Assembly: GCA_024500155.1 (NCBI GenBank)
Contig: CM044858.1
Coordinates: forward strand, 21,687,795 to 21,751,794
Direction of reading: 5' to 3'
Source of the DNA: Chenopodium formosanum
Taxonomy: Eukaryota; Streptophyta; Magnoliopsida; Caryophyllales; Amaranthaceae
Length of the DNA stretch: 64,000 nt
Shown: in pieces, positions 20,650 through 32,781 of the stretch
Layout of the letters: each line of letters opens with the position of its first letter
How positions within the stretch are numbered: the first letter of the stretch is position 1
The notes under the pieces: model-generated
Databases searched by the model: none
What the model saw: the letters and a program-made list of their open reading frames with translations, nothing else
What the model was told of the DNA's origin: nothing
Position numbers and translations under genes: made by a program

Positions 20650-22344
20650 CTAACCCTAAGAGAGAGAAGCTCTCCTAAACTAACTAAGAAAATAGCATAA
20701 TAGATCCCCCTCCCTAATTACCCCAAAATGGGTATTTATAATAACTTAATAAAACTAGGAAAAATAGAAAAATAAAAGAAGGAAATAAAATAAAGAAAGA
20801 GAAGGAAATAAAAAGAAAATAAAAGAGAAAAGAAATAAAAGAGAAAAGAAATAAGAAAAGGAAAAGGAAAAGGAAAAGAAATAAAAAGAAAAGAAAGCTA
20901 AAAATCCCCAATCCCCCAAAACACGAACCATCAGACCCCCATCATCCTCTTATCTTCGTGGCTCCCCTGATTCAATCGCCAACCATCACGCATCATTAAC
21001 CATCATCTTCACCGTTCATACTCCATCATCAATCATCATCAGCAATCATCACTTAATCGCCACCGTTCAATCTCATTAAAAATCACGTGAAAAGCTCGTG
21101 ATTGACCCTCATTTGTGCGGCCGCGAAGACGTCGCGCAAACTTACTGCCTCGACTCTAAATTTGAACTCCAATTGTGTGCGCCTTCTGACAGGGTTGCGC
21201 GGCCGCGTGGTCTAGGTTGGGCGAATTTAGAGGTTCGATTGAAGCTTGCGGGTTGCTGCTGGTGGTTTCGATGCTTAATTGTTGCAGGTTGTTATGTTGG
21301 TTGCAGTGGCTGATGATGTTGCTGGTTGCTGTTGGTGTTGGTGGTTTGCGTGGGGTGAATTTGAGTGTGTGGCTGGTGCGAATTTAGGAGCGTGGGTTTT
21401 GCGGGTTGGTGTTAATTGAGGTCAGGTGGCTGAAATGGGTGATTGCGGTTATTGGTGGGTGGTGATTGGAGTTGTTCTGGTGGTTCTTGGTGTGAGGTGA
21501 GCAGGGGCGCTGTGGGTGATGATTTTGGTGGCGAAATGGGAGGTGAGGCTGGTAAGTGGTGCTGCTGCGTGTTGTTGCTACAGTTGCTGTTGGTTTTAAT
21601 GGTGTTGCGGGGTGAAGTTGCTAGTAATTCAGGGCTGTGGTAGGTGCTTTGCATGGTGGGTGCTGGTGTGTGTGGTGTTTAAGTGAGTATGAGTTGCGGC
21701 TTGCTGTTTTGTGTGGTGAAGGGGGCAGCAATGGTGGAGTGTGTGAGTGAGTGGAGGTTGGAGCAGGGCAGTGTGGCAGTTGGTGTTGTTGAGGTTTGTT
21801 AAGGCAGGAAGCAGGGGAGATGTGTGGTGTAGGTTTAGAAATGGTGTGGTGTAGGTTAATCTGGCAGCAGGGGTGTTGCTTGGGAGCTTTTGTGCCTCGA
21901 ACCTTGGACCCCGAACTTGAACATGACCTTGAAACCCGGAACACCTACAACCAAAAACATGAGGGTATAACCACGAGATAAATAAAATAAAGAGAAAATA
22001 AAATAAAATAAAAATAACATAAAAATAAAACCAAAAGAAATAAAATAAAATAAAATAAAACAAATATGAAAATAAAATAAAATAAGAAAATAAAAGAAAC
22101 TAGGAACTTATTAAAAAAACAAGAATTAAAAACTTAAAATAAAAATAAAGAAAATAAGATAATTTAAATAAATTGAGAAAATAAGCTAAAAACTATTAAA
22201 AACTACTTAAATACTCGAAATAAAGATAAAAGACGAGAATAAGTAAATAAAGAAATAAAGGACAAAAAGGGTTAAATTATTGGAAAAATAAGCCGAAAAA
22301 TGACTCAATAAACACCCTAAAAGTGACATAAAAGTCACTTATCA
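20650..22344 (-). repeat. Truncated LTR related to the element 4 LTR
   Basis: On the minus strand it begins at 22344 with TGATAAGTGACTTTTATGTC. It then has a C/A-rich stretch (21880-21230), GC palindromes (21115-21207, GCGGCCGC twice), an A/T run, a TATA box near 20745 and AGGAGAGCTTCTCTCTCT. All of these occur in the same order in the element 4 LTR (10779-12370). The last 880 bp of the LTR are missing. It interrupts copia-derived sequence. Confidence 0.7.
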
Positions 22345-25300
22345 CTCAATGGGAGCTTAATGGCTCTCAAATGGGAGCTAACTGTTTGTTTCACAACGAA
22401 CTTTTTCCCAAATACAATATACATGTCTCTTTGTAAGCATACAAGTGAGACTACGGGCATTACCTCCACAACCTAATTGAGAATATAATGTTTGTTACTC
22501 TAAGTGGTGTCTTTCTGGAAAGTAACACATTTTCAAAATGAAAAGTGGGAGGAAAATTAATTTAATGACTATGGAGCTTAGCAACAAACTAGAACTAAGA
22601 ATCTCAAAAGACCTTAAAAGTACTTCGTGAGAATGCTTGATTAAGAATACTCAAAAGGACTTTTCAATTGCAAAAGAGAATTCATTACTCACAAAACATC
22701 AGAAATGTTGGAGTAAGATCAACATAACCAAAGGGCTTTGAAAGCGCCTTGAAACTTAGTGTTTGATGCAATTACCCCGTGTAGGTATAGAATTCATTAA
22801 AGGCTTGGATTGAATCCTATAAATTTCTATTAAGTTAGATTTAAACCTAAAACTTACAAGCATACTATTTACTATTAGATAGTAAAGGAATCATGTCTTG
22901 TAAGATAGCTATGACAAATCCGAATTCCGAATAATGGTTAGAGGCCATAAAAATCTGAAATAGACTCCATGTTTGAAACTTGATTAATTTGCATGACGGG
23001 TGAAAGACCCATCAATCGCAAATACATTTTTAAGGAGAAAACTAACAAATGTGGAAATATATATGCATGCATAGCTAGATTGGTTGAAAATGATACAATT
23101 AAATTCACTGAGTTGATTTTAATAAAAATCTATTCACCAATCAGAACGCTTAAATATTTTCATGATTGTTCTAGCAAAATTACATATATGAAATATGGCA
23201 AAGTAGATACCAAAACCGCCTTCCTAAAAAAGAATTTCCGAAGTGACTATAAAGTAGTCTAAGGGTTTGGCAAAATCTAAATAATGCTAGATTTGAAAGC
23301 AAGCTCAAGAAATCCATTATGGGATTAAAGGGAGCATTGAAAATAGGAATTGGAACGTGTTTTCTCATGAAGTTAATAAGAGGATTGGCTTATGGAGAAA
23401 CATAGATATACTTGCGAATAAGTAGTACTTCAAAAAAGAAAGTAAAGGTCCAACGAGAAGCTTACGAGAACTATTGTGAAATAACTATCAAATGCTAAAT
23501 GATTTGATTCGAAATATTTTCGACAATGAACCAAGCTAGAGGCGATACTTAGTACATATTGGGAATTAAGTTCTATGGTATATACTTAATTAAATGTTTA
23601 AACGAGTAAAGGCATTTACCATATTAAACATGAAGGACTTTGAAAGGCTTTCGACCTACATGTATAAAGCTAAATAAATGTTTGAACTATGTATAAGCTA
23701 GGCTAAATACTAAGTCAAACATAAAAGACTCTAGTGGAGGCTTTCAACCGTATAACATAGCAAACAGTTTAGTCAGACTCAATAAAACTGAATGAGTTAA
23801 AATATTACATAGATTGGATAAGATTAAGAATCATTCTACCATTAAATCCATCATGTAAACTATGATATGGAATCGTCAAACGACTTACTTGCTTAAACCA
23901 TGTGAAGTACGTATATAGTACCAATCAACTTAAATCTAAGTATTGGATCGTTAGATTATAGTCAAGAACATCCAAAGCACTTGGATGAGTGAAAGGATGA
24001 GTTCTTGGGGCATGGAAATAAATATAATTCGAGTATTGATGTTGCAACCACAAACCTTAACAAGGATCATATCCTTAACAAGGAAGCCATTTGTAAGCAC
24101 GAGGTAAGAAGCGTCGTGACTTGATAATGGTAACATGGATGTGCATCCATGTATAATGTGTGGAAATTTGAGGTAAATTTCCATGATCACAAGTGATTAG
24201 GGTGTCCCAAAATCGTTGTGAGTCGTTTGGAGTGAAACCCAAACAAAGCATCATCTGGGAGTCTACTAAAATATATGTTGATAAAATTGTTGCCTTTAAA
24301 GGTAATAATGATAAAGATGGTAAATGGAAAGTTTGTTGTTGAACATTGATGATTGTAGGTAGCCAAGTTAAAGATCTCAAAACATAAAAATGAGTGGGAG
24401 CCATCACTTGGACAATTAATCCTAAATCACATGTAATCCAAAAACACTCTCAAAATTTTATCATCTTATTATGAAAGTGGTCGATAATGAAGATGCTGAG
24501 ATTTGCAAAGTAATCATGACTAAACCCATGTGATAAATGAACTACAACATTCACAATTGCATGAAAGAAATCAAGTATATCAAATGTGGGTGTGATTCCT
24601 ATAAATGTTTTATGAAGAGTATTACTCTTTAAACATTTGGGAAAACCATTTATCATGAGATGAAACGTTGTGAAGTTTCATAGTGGAATAAAATTTTTCT
24701 AAATATTCCACAAAACTATTTAATTGTGGTTTAGAATTAAATAATGAGTCCATTCGATTTATTGATGATATTTAAAATAGGATATCAAGACAATGTCTTG
24801 GATAAAGAAATACCTATTAAGTGAACATTGAATATTTTAATAAAAAAATATCCCTAATCAAGGTCATTTAAATGGTGGACAATTAATGACCACTAGAGAT
24901 TAGTGTGTAGTATGATTTATAGCACCGTTTCTTGTGCTACGATGACATGATTCTCATAAATCATTTACACAGGAATTGGTTTAGAACCATACCGGATCGA
25001 CCTATGAGAATACTTTAAGGGATTTTAAAATCGTCATAAGTACATTTCTCATTATGGCTATCGGAACTTTTTTCCTCGACCATGAGTATTGTGAGTTCTC
25101 TTCTTTGAGTACACTAGTCCGTTTTGATGTTGGTCAAACGTCTGCCGTAAATGGGGATTATAACGACAGCAATCGGGCGGCTAGGTCCTCTTAGTAAGAG
25201 AAGCTGACATTACAAGACTGGGAGTGTCCCCATACTAACAATAGGGAACTTGTCTTTGTTGTTTATAAGGCCTCTCGAAGAGCAAGACTGTGAAAATGCA

Positions 25301-25489
25301 TAGCCGTGCTTAGATAGATTTTAGAAATCATCTGTTTATTGATAGTCAAACTCGGATTTCGAGAAACACTTCTGGACGTAATAAGGATGACGAATAATCT
25401 TACCTTATAGTTCATGAAGAGACATTAAGTGACATAGGAAAAATGCTATACACTAAAAGCTCACTTGTCCAGAAGGACAAGTGGGAGAT
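22345..25489 (+). mobile_element. Copia copy B: decayed internal region
   Basis: Internal copia sequence on the plus strand ends in the polypurine tract AGTGGGAGAT at 25480-25489, directly before the LTR. Only traces of coding survive. 24030-25489 mirrors copy A. Confidence 0.65.
22993..23262 (+). pseudogene. Remnant of copia reverse transcriptase
   Basis: The frame contains INRKYIFKEKTNKCG, ARLVENDTIKFTE, IYSPIRTLK and KVDTKTAFLKKNF. These follow the order and spacing of the copia RT words KWVFKxK..ARLVAKG..FSPVxxxxSIR..DVKTAFLxGxL. A second remnant with LVENDIIKFTEF is at 34160-34200. Too decayed to be active. Confidence 0.6.
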
Positions 25490-25775
25490 TGAAAGGAATG
25501 GTGTCCTTCGAACAAGTGTATTATTCTGATAGAGGATTCGGAATTATTAGAAAGCTAATTATTGAGTGAGGTCAAGTGATCGGAATGCCTAGGTAGAGGC
25601 CACTTCTGATCAGTAATATTAACTATAGCTTAATCTTGATTGAACCCTTCGGATCATACCCAAGCAACATACGAACCGACACGACGAATAAATTCGGAAG
25701 GAATTAATGAGTCGCTCGAGTAATTAATATTTAGACGTCGAAAATCGAGCTAGGAGCGTCGAAACCGAGCGTCGA
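24030..25775 (+). repeat. Inverted-repeat arm in copia copy B
   Basis: This is the partner of 16508-18230 in the opposite orientation; for example ATTTTATCATCTTATTATGA here faces its complement near 17825. The arms are about 1.7 kb and 5.8 kb apart. They look like two old insertions of one family in opposite directions rather than a designed palindrome. Confidence 0.7.
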
Positions 25776-26892
25776 AAGTCGAGTCGAAATAATAAAAAAC
25801 GAGACGGTGAAATCACTAATTAATCAATTATTTACCAAAATAACCCTACCATCGAAATGCCCCGAGAAAACCGAGTGCTAGGGGAAAAAGGTGCTAGCAT
25901 GCGCACCGCACCAAGCCAAGGGTGTTGGGTGCGCATGGCTAAGCTGCTGGCTCGTTGCTTGCTAGGCCTGCAGCACCAGCCGCACACAAGTGCACCAGCA
26001 GCCCGCATTGCATGCGCGTCTTGCTATGCGTGTGTGCGTCCTGGCGCGCATAGCCTTGCAGCATGCATGTTAGCAGCGCCATAGCACGCCACGCCTAGTA
26101 GCAAGCAGCAAGCAATGCTTGTTGGGCTGGCGCGCAAGCGTGCAAGTAGCAGGACCCAGAAGCCCGTATAAATGCATGGCTTGCTAGGGCTTGTTGCTGG
26201 GCTGCGCGACCAGCTTGCAGGCCCAGCTAAGGGGCTAGGCAGCCACCTAGGCAGCCTTAGCGCCCAAGGCTGGCAGTAGTTGGTTGGCTTGGTTTGCTTG
26301 TGGGGGGCGGTTTAAGGGATCCTTGGGGAGCAAGGATTTTGGTCCCCCCCTTTGTGGTCCTCACCTAACCTCTCCTTGACTAATTGCCACTTGTTGAATA
26401 ATTAGTTGTTGGATATTTAATATTATTTTTAATTTAAAAATAAAGAAAGAATATTAATTTTACCAACTCTCCCACATTGATGGGAGAGAGGATTTCACTC
26501 TTGGTTTTCCCTATAAATACCCAAGTTGGGGTATGGGAAAACTCACTTAAGTAAGGTGTTAGAAAAGGCATCTCCATTGAGAAAACCTTAGCTTTAAACA
26601 CATTTAATTACTCGAGTACGTAGTTTGGTCGGTCTTAGCTAACCTCTAAGAAATAGACCTTGTCGGGGAGTGTTGCGGGTGGATACCGTAGGAGGTTTCC
26701 GCTGAACGCGAAACTCAAGCTTTCTGAAGTAAGAGCTCGGGGTACGAGCGAAGCACGCTATAAGGGTAATTCCGTCTTTCCTTACTCTATCTTGTTAATT
26801 ATGTTAATTATGCCTTTTGATTATATTTATTGTGAGTGTGATCTTGGCTCGGGTTTTCGTCCACGATGAGTCGGACTTATCAAAACCCAACA
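25490..26892 (+). repeat. Copia 3' LTR
   Basis: The 1403-bp LTR begins TGAAAGGAATGGTGTCC and ends AAACCCAACA. It has a GC-rich stretch at 25880-26290 (alternating GCAGC/GCGCA words) and a TATA box CTATAAATAC at about 26510. A minus-strand solo copy is at 39288-40450 and a fragment at 16508-16810. Confidence 0.75.
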
Positions 26893-27609
26893 GCTAGCAG
26901 CAGGCCACGGCCAGCAGCCCGCACTTGTGTGCGTGGCTTGCTGGGCCGAGGCAGCAGCAGCAGCCCACACTCGTGCTGCCTTGGTGCCCAAGTGTGGGTG
27001 CCACATGGCAGCGAGTGATTGGGGCTTGTGGGATGCATGTGGCCGGTTATAGGGAAGCCTTGGGGATCATGTTTGGTCCCCCCTTTCCCTTGTGGTTCTT
27101 ACCTAACCCATCTTCTAAGTGTGAAATTTGTTGATTAATTAGTTGTTTATTTTCTTTTGTTTTATATTTAAAAATGAAAGGAGAATAATTATTTCACCAA
27201 CTCTCCCACATTAATGGGAGTGAAAATCTCACTCATGAGTTTCCCTACAAAGACCCAAGTTAGGGTATGGGAAAATTCACTTGAGTAAGGTGTTAGAAAA
27301 GGCATCTCCTTTAAGAAAACCTTTAAACACATATAATTACTTGAGTAGTTTGGTCGGGATTAGCTAACATCTAAGAAATAGACCTAGTCGGGGTCGTGTT
27401 GCGGGTGGATACCATAGGAGGTTATCACCCAACGCGAAACTCAAAGTAAGAGCTCGGGGTACGAGCGAAGCACGCCACAAGGGTGATTTCGTCTTTCCTT
27501 AATCTCTCTTGATGATTATGTTAACTATGTCTTTTAATTATATTAATTGTGTGTTTGATCTTGGCTCGGGTTTTCTTTCACGATGAGTCGGACTCATCAA
27601 AACCCAACA
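26893..27609 (+). repeat. Tandem second copy of the 3' half of the copia LTR
   Basis: It repeats the sequence of about 26280-26892 with many changes (shared GAAACTCAA, GAGCTCGGGGTACGAGCGAAGCACGC, GATGAGTCGGACT and the same end AAACCCAACA). The TATA box of the first copy (CTATAAATACC) appears here as CTACAAAGACC. After 27609 comes mid-internal copia sequence rather than a primer site, so this is a rearrangement. Confidence 0.75.
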
Positions 27610-27675
27610 GAATTCACCAAAGGCTTGGATTGAATCCTATAACTTTCTATTAAGCTAGAAATAACCTAGGACTTA
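27610..27675 (+). other. Copia internal remnant, left of element B
   Basis: AGGCTTGGATTGAATCCTAT matches 22794-22813 of copy B. The sequence resumes at 33987 (ACAAGCATACTATTTACTAT matches copy B near 22857) and runs to 34217. It is the empty-site context that shows where element B inserted. Confidence 0.75.
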
Positions 27676-29035
27676 TGATAAGTCTATTTTATATATATTT
27701 TATTCCCCGTCCCACGGTCATATTTGTGCTTATTTGAGCTCTACGGAGCTATTTTTATTACTAATATACGTTTTTTTAGTGTTTTTGTAGAGTTGGTTTT
27801 ATTTTGTAGGAATTTGCAAATTTATGACAATTCCCGAGCTTATTGAGCCACTTCAAAGATATTAGAGTCGGATCGTATTTTATGACCGAGTATTTTAAGC
27901 CCAAGACCGAGGAATTTGGTTCGGTAATTAAGGGCTCGATTAAGTAAAAGAGGTCAAAAGTATACTCAAGTTAATGAAGCTCAAGACCGAAGCCCAATTC
28001 CCGCAAATCAAGACCCAGCTTGCTGCTAAGTTGGTCGTGGGATGCAAGTGTAGAGATTGGGCTACTACAGTGATTTGGGCCCAACTATTTCATTAGTTTG
28101 ATTTGTTGGATTTTGATGTAAAACCAATTTGCTTTTCTTAGGCATTTAGGCGGTGAGTACTTGTAGTTTGATTAGGATTATAAATCCTAACTCTATAAAT
28201 ACTTTGGAGAGTTCTTACATAGTTTTTTTATTAGTTTTAGTTTTGTTTTTATTAGTTTTAGTTTAGTTTTCTTTTCTCTCTCTCCCTTAATTAAACTTTT
28301 AGTATTATTTTCTCTCTTGTTTCTCTCTCTACAACTCTTGGTTTAATCTCAGTTATTTATTTTATTTCTTATATCATGTCTTGTTTAATTGCTTTGTTTA
28401 GTTTATATTTAATTATGCGTGAGTAGTTTTCTTTTTAGGGTTTATGGGGATCCATAAATAATATGAAGGGGTAATTTATTATTGTTGATTGTCAATGCTA
28501 GATTAATTTCCTATTGATTGATTTAATACTATGCAATTAGATTAGCGCTGGTTTAATTGTATGAGTTACGCAATATTGATTCGATATTCGAGAGATAAGA
28601 ATTAATATTAAGGCCTAGTTTCAATAGGCAGTTTAATTTATAAATGGTTAAGTCGACATTCGAGAGATGAGATTTAATACCGGTAAATTAACTATGTGAT
28701 TGTAATACGTAGCGAAAGCCCTTTATGATCTGATTAATTGATACATTGATGATTGAGTAATATGTTTTACCATGGAGTATTATTTATTGGTAAACCTATG
28801 CCCTAGGTCCTTTATTCATTGATTTTCCCCTACTTTTATTTCTCCCTAATTTTATTCTTCGTAGTATAATTCCTTTAAATAACAACAATTTGGTTACTTA
28901 ATAATTTAGATTATAATTAATTAATTAGGAATAAAAAGACTTGTTTCCCTGTGGATTCGACCCTACTTCCCTATCTATTTTAGTTAGTGGTTTTAGGAAT
29001 TACTTTTGATTAGGTGATACGACTTTAGCCTGTCA
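27676..29035 (+). repeat. 5' LTR of element B
   Basis: The 1360-bp LTR begins TGATAAGTCTATTTTATATA and ends GCCTGTCA. The TATA box CTATAAATAC lies at 28193-28202, and just before it (28171-28189) is the inverted repeat TTAGGATT/AATCCTAA. Unlike the other LTRs here it has no palindrome array upstream of the TATA box. Confidence 0.92.
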
Positions 29036-29039
29036 AAAT

Positions 29040-29057
29040 TTGGCGCTGTTGCCGGGG
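29040..29057 (+). other. Primer binding site, tRNA-Asp type (element B)
   Basis: TGGCGCTGTTGCCGGGG differs from the tRNA-Asp complement at one base (T for C). It lies a few bases past the LTR end. Confidence 0.85.
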
Positions 29058-29144
29058 AAACGGTTTTATTTTTATTTCTAGTTGTTATTAGAGTCTTAAT
29101 TATTATTTTTTTCCCCTTATATTCCTTATGAATTGAAAATATCC

Positions 29145-29795
29145 ATGCTTACGTCACTGCAAGAATTATATGATTTTTATGCAGCACCTGACTACTGTTG
29201 TTGTCAACGTCTTTGTCATGAAAATCCTGAATGGCCTTATAGTGAGTTTTTTGTGCGTGCTCCTGATGATTTTAGAGTTTTTCCATTAACATATGATCAT
29301 ATTCGGAAACGATTAGTTGCTAATGAAAGTTATTGGAAGGCTCTTGATGAAAAAGTCTATGGACACTATAATAATACGAATGTTATTGAGGATGAAGAAC
29401 CATCGGTTATCGAATGTGTGGTTGACAGATCATTGGTTGACGAATCGGTGATTGAAAAATCCTTAGTTGTAGAAACGGTGGTTGAAAATTCCTTTGTTGA
29501 TGATGAGGTTATTCATGAGGGTAAAATATTCAAATCATTATTGGATGATAAAGACAATGACTACCTCCATGTTCGTTCTATTAATTCTAAATTTTTTTCG
29601 GAGGAAGTAGAACGTTGTGGTGTATTTTCATCTCTTTCTTTTGATTTTTCCTATTACCTTGAGTTCTCTTTATGTGCTCCTAACCTTTTCTTTATAGGGA
29701 TTAATGTGCTTGCAATTAAGCCCTATCTAGTGCCTAATGAAATGTTTGCAGGAGCGTTTGATAAGTTACTCAAGGCATTGAATTCTTCCGATTGA
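29145..29795 (+). CDS. Element B small protein, unknown function (216 aa)
   Basis: This is the only coding frame of a complete element, about 100 bases past the LTR. The first ATG of the frame is 29145; a two-codon upstream ORF (ATG AAT TGA) is at 29129. The N-terminus has a Cys cluster (YCCCQRLCHENPEWPYSEFF). The middle is a Val/Asp/Glu repeat of the form VVDRSLVDESVIEKSLVVET. The end is MFAGAFDKLLKALNSSD, shared in form with the element 4 remnant. It has no zinc knuckle, protease or polymerase motif, and I recognise no family. Two diverged elements keeping the same C-terminus suggests that the protein matters, for example as a packaging or capsid-related factor, but that is inference. Confidence 0.65.
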   Translation: MLTSLQELYDFYAAPDYCCCQRLCHENPEWPYSEFFVRAPDDFRVFPLTYDHIRKRLVANESYWKALDEKVYGHYNNTNVIEDEEPSVIECVVDRSLVDESVIEKSLVVETVVENSFVDDEVIHEGKIFKSLLDDKDNDYLHVRSINSKFFSEEVERCGVFSSLSFDFSYYLEFSLCAPNLFFIGINVLAIKPYLVPNEMFAGAFDKLLKALNSSD

Positions 29796-29831
29796 GAGAA
29801 AGAGTATGGTCGAGCGGGACCTTGATAAACT

Positions 29832-29854
29832 AGCGCTTTGCGGGAGGCAACCCG
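29832..29854 (+). other. Conserved hairpin block (element B)
   Basis: AGCGCTTTGCGGGAGGCAAC continues into CCG, with stem CGGG/CCCG and loop AGGCAA. It starts 36 bases after the ORF stop and is followed by a T-rich run. Confidence 0.7.
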
Positions 29855-32028
29855 TATTTTTTATTTTTTTTTAGTTTAGTCTTTTCTTTTTGTTGTGTGT
29901 TTTCGTTTTTTGTTTTAGAGAGATAAGGAGAGTGTATCTTATGCTTGTGGGAGTTTATTTTTGTGTAGATTTTGATCCAGAAGGCTGATTTAAAAGGAGA
30001 AGAATAAGCTGAATTGCACTCGTATTCGACCGGGCAGAGCTCGGCCCGATCGGGCGCAAGAGCGGATCAGCAAAACTTTGTCAACTTTGACAGGCCATAA
30101 CTTTTGTGTTTCTTATCGGATTTTGGCGTGTGACCTATCGTTGGAAATCTCTTCAAGTCTACTTTCCAATGCAATTAGAATCGCTGAATTATGATTTATA
30201 GATTAAAAGTTATGATCAGAATAGTGCACTTGACTCAAATTTAGACTTTTTTCCCACTAACACTTTGTTTCATTCTTGCCCAAATTTGTTCCAAAGAGAT
30301 GCATTGCAATCCTCGAGGCTTTGGTGAAATTGATGTGGTGATGATGATGAGTAGTCACCTTGACTACTAGCTTCCCTTAAAGACAATGAGGACATTGTCC
30401 AATTTAGCTTGGGGGGAGGTTCTCGTGTTCACATGGTATATCTTTCACTCTCTCTTTTAGTTTATTTATTTTTTTGTTTTCTTTCGGTGTGCTTAGTATA
30501 GATTTTATTGCTTTCTTAGGTTAGTTTTATTCCAATGAATTATGAATCATACTTCCCTGTGCCCCTTGATTAAGATTTTTCGAAATTGTTTTTATTCTTG
30601 GTTATTGATGATAAATATTGTGGATTAGTTGATCATGATTTGATATTTGATTGCCTTGAAACCTTAACATGCGTCAATTTTGCCCAACTACTTGTGAATA
30701 TAGTGATTGACTAGTTGATTTGGTTAGGAATGTGTGTTAGTTCCTGGTATGTCAATGAATTTTAGTATTGGTTTGCAACTATGAGTAGTGTTTCATGACT
30801 CGTTATTATGCACATGTGGAGGACGAAGGCATTTGTTCTTTAGGTAGCCTTTAGATGGTATTAGATAAATTTGCTCCCTTCTTGCTACCCATGTTGTTGC
30901 CTTGACTTTTTTTTGTTTATAGCTAAATTACAAGTCATGTTTGCCCCATTGATTGCTAGTCCCAAGCTTGGCTTGGGGGAGCTATTAGTGAGTGAGGTGA
31001 GGGAGTTTGTAGTGTGCTTATTATTGGCACAATTTGGGTGGGTTTTGAGAAGTAATTTGTTCTTGATCATATTTTTGTTTTGATGAGTTTAAAAGTTGAA
31101 TATCCTTAGAAAAAAAAAAGTGTGAAGAAAAAAAAGAAAAGAAGAAGTTCAAAGAAAAAAAAAAGTGAGAAATATGAAAAAAGAAAGTGAACTTCTAAAG
31201 AAAAAAAAAGAGCAAAAAGGAAAAAAATTATTATATGTTCAAATGTTCTATATGAAGGTTGCTCAAGAAAAAAAAAATGAAAAAAAATTCAAAGAAAAAA
31301 TTCAAGTTTGAGAAAAAAAATGAATGAGTTAAAGGTTGTTTATTTACTCTAGTTCTATATTATCATATTTTTGTGAGTGAAATTGTAAGTGTTGGGATTG
31401 TTTATTATGATTGGAGTTGTATTTGGTGAACTTTTGTTGGAGTTGAGTATGTTGGAGATGATTGGTCATTATTTATTTTTGACCTTGGTTTATTAGGATT
31501 TGGCTCCCTTTAAGCATAGGTTTTCTCTCACATTTCCCAAATATTTTCTACCCTTTACCCTAGCCTTACATTACAAGCTTTAAAGACCTTCTGACCTTGT
31601 GCATAGAGTTGTGTAGATGTGAAAGTGTTGTTTATCAATGCGAAGGATGACTTGATATATTCCGAGTCGACTATCTAGGTTGAGTGTTTATCTCTTTAAA
31701 CACGCGAGTGTTGTGAGTTTGGGAGGGCATTGTTCACAATAAAGGGGTGGTTGGAGAGCGATCGAGTACATCTTTTACTCGCCACATAAATGAGAGTCGA
31801 GTGTGTGAGCACTAGTCTTGAATTCTATATGCTCTTGTGGTTTGCTCTATTTGACAATTGTTAAGGAAGATTAGTAGTTGGATGAATTTGATTGGTTGAC
31901 TTGGATACATGTTTTTCAGATTCACCTTGAATTATATTTATTGATTTTTATTGTATTTGGGGTGAAGTATTGATTTAATTATTCATTGCTTTGCTTAGGG
32001 ACATGCAAAGGTTTGGCTTGGGGGAGTT
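29855..32028 (+). other. Element B noncoding 3' region
   Basis: No gene is supported. A pair of palindromes (ATTCGACCGGGC and GCCCGATCGGGC, centres 30029.5 and 30049.5) matches the word used in element 3. A hairpin with AGGA loop at 30382-30399 (GACAATG/CATTGTC) precedes AGCTTGGGGGG at 30406. Another purine word is at 30968. 31085-31325 is an A-rich stretch with short GAAAAA/TTCAAAG repeats; part of it recurs inverted at 38340-38560 in element 3. A weaker hairpin (31989-32010) precedes the last purine tract. Confidence 0.7.
32013..32028 (+). other. Polypurine tract of element B
   Basis: TTGGCTTGGGGGAGTT directly abuts the 3' LTR start at 32029. By position it primes plus-strand synthesis. 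Confidence 0.85.
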
Positions 32029-32781
32029 TGATAAGTCTATTATATATATATTTTATTCCCCGTCCCACGGTCATATTTGTGCTTATTTGAGCTCTACGGA
32101 GCTATTTTTATTACTAATATACGTTTTTTTAGTGTTTTTGTAGAGTTGGTTTTATTTTGTAGGAATTTGCAAATTTGTGACAATTCCCGAGCTTATTGAG
32201 CCACTGCAAAGATATTAGAGTCGGATCGTATTTTATGACCGAGTATTTTAAGCCCAAGACCGAGGAATTTGGTTCGGTAATTAAGGGCTCGATTAAGTAA
32301 AAGAGGTCCAAAGTATACTCAAGTTAATGAAGCTCAAGATCGAAGCCCAATTCCCGCAAATCAAGACCCAGCTTGCTGCTAAGTTGGTCGTGGGATGCAA
32401 GTGTAGAGATTGGGCTACTACAGTGATTTGGGCCCGCCTATTTCATTAGTTTGATTTGTTGGATTTTGATGTAAAACCAATTTGCTTTTCTTAGGCATTT
32501 AGGCGGTGAGTACTTGTAGTTTGATTAGGATTATAAATCCTAACTCTATAAATACTTTGGAGAGTTCTTACATAGTTTTTTTATTAGTTTTAGTTTTGTT
32601 TTTATTAGTTTTAGTTTAGTTTTCTTTTCTCTCTCTAACTTTTCTCTCTCTCCCTTAATTAAACTTTTAGTATTATTGTCTCTCTTGTTTCTCTCTCTAC
32701 AACTCTTGGTTTAATCTCAGTTATTTATTTTATTTCTTATATCATGTCTTGTTTAATTGCTTTGTTTAGTTTATATTTAAT

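Noticed and set aside
25857..26084. Cys/Ala-rich 75-aa ORF
   Set aside because: GC-rich part of the copia LTR; same type at 39778-40170.
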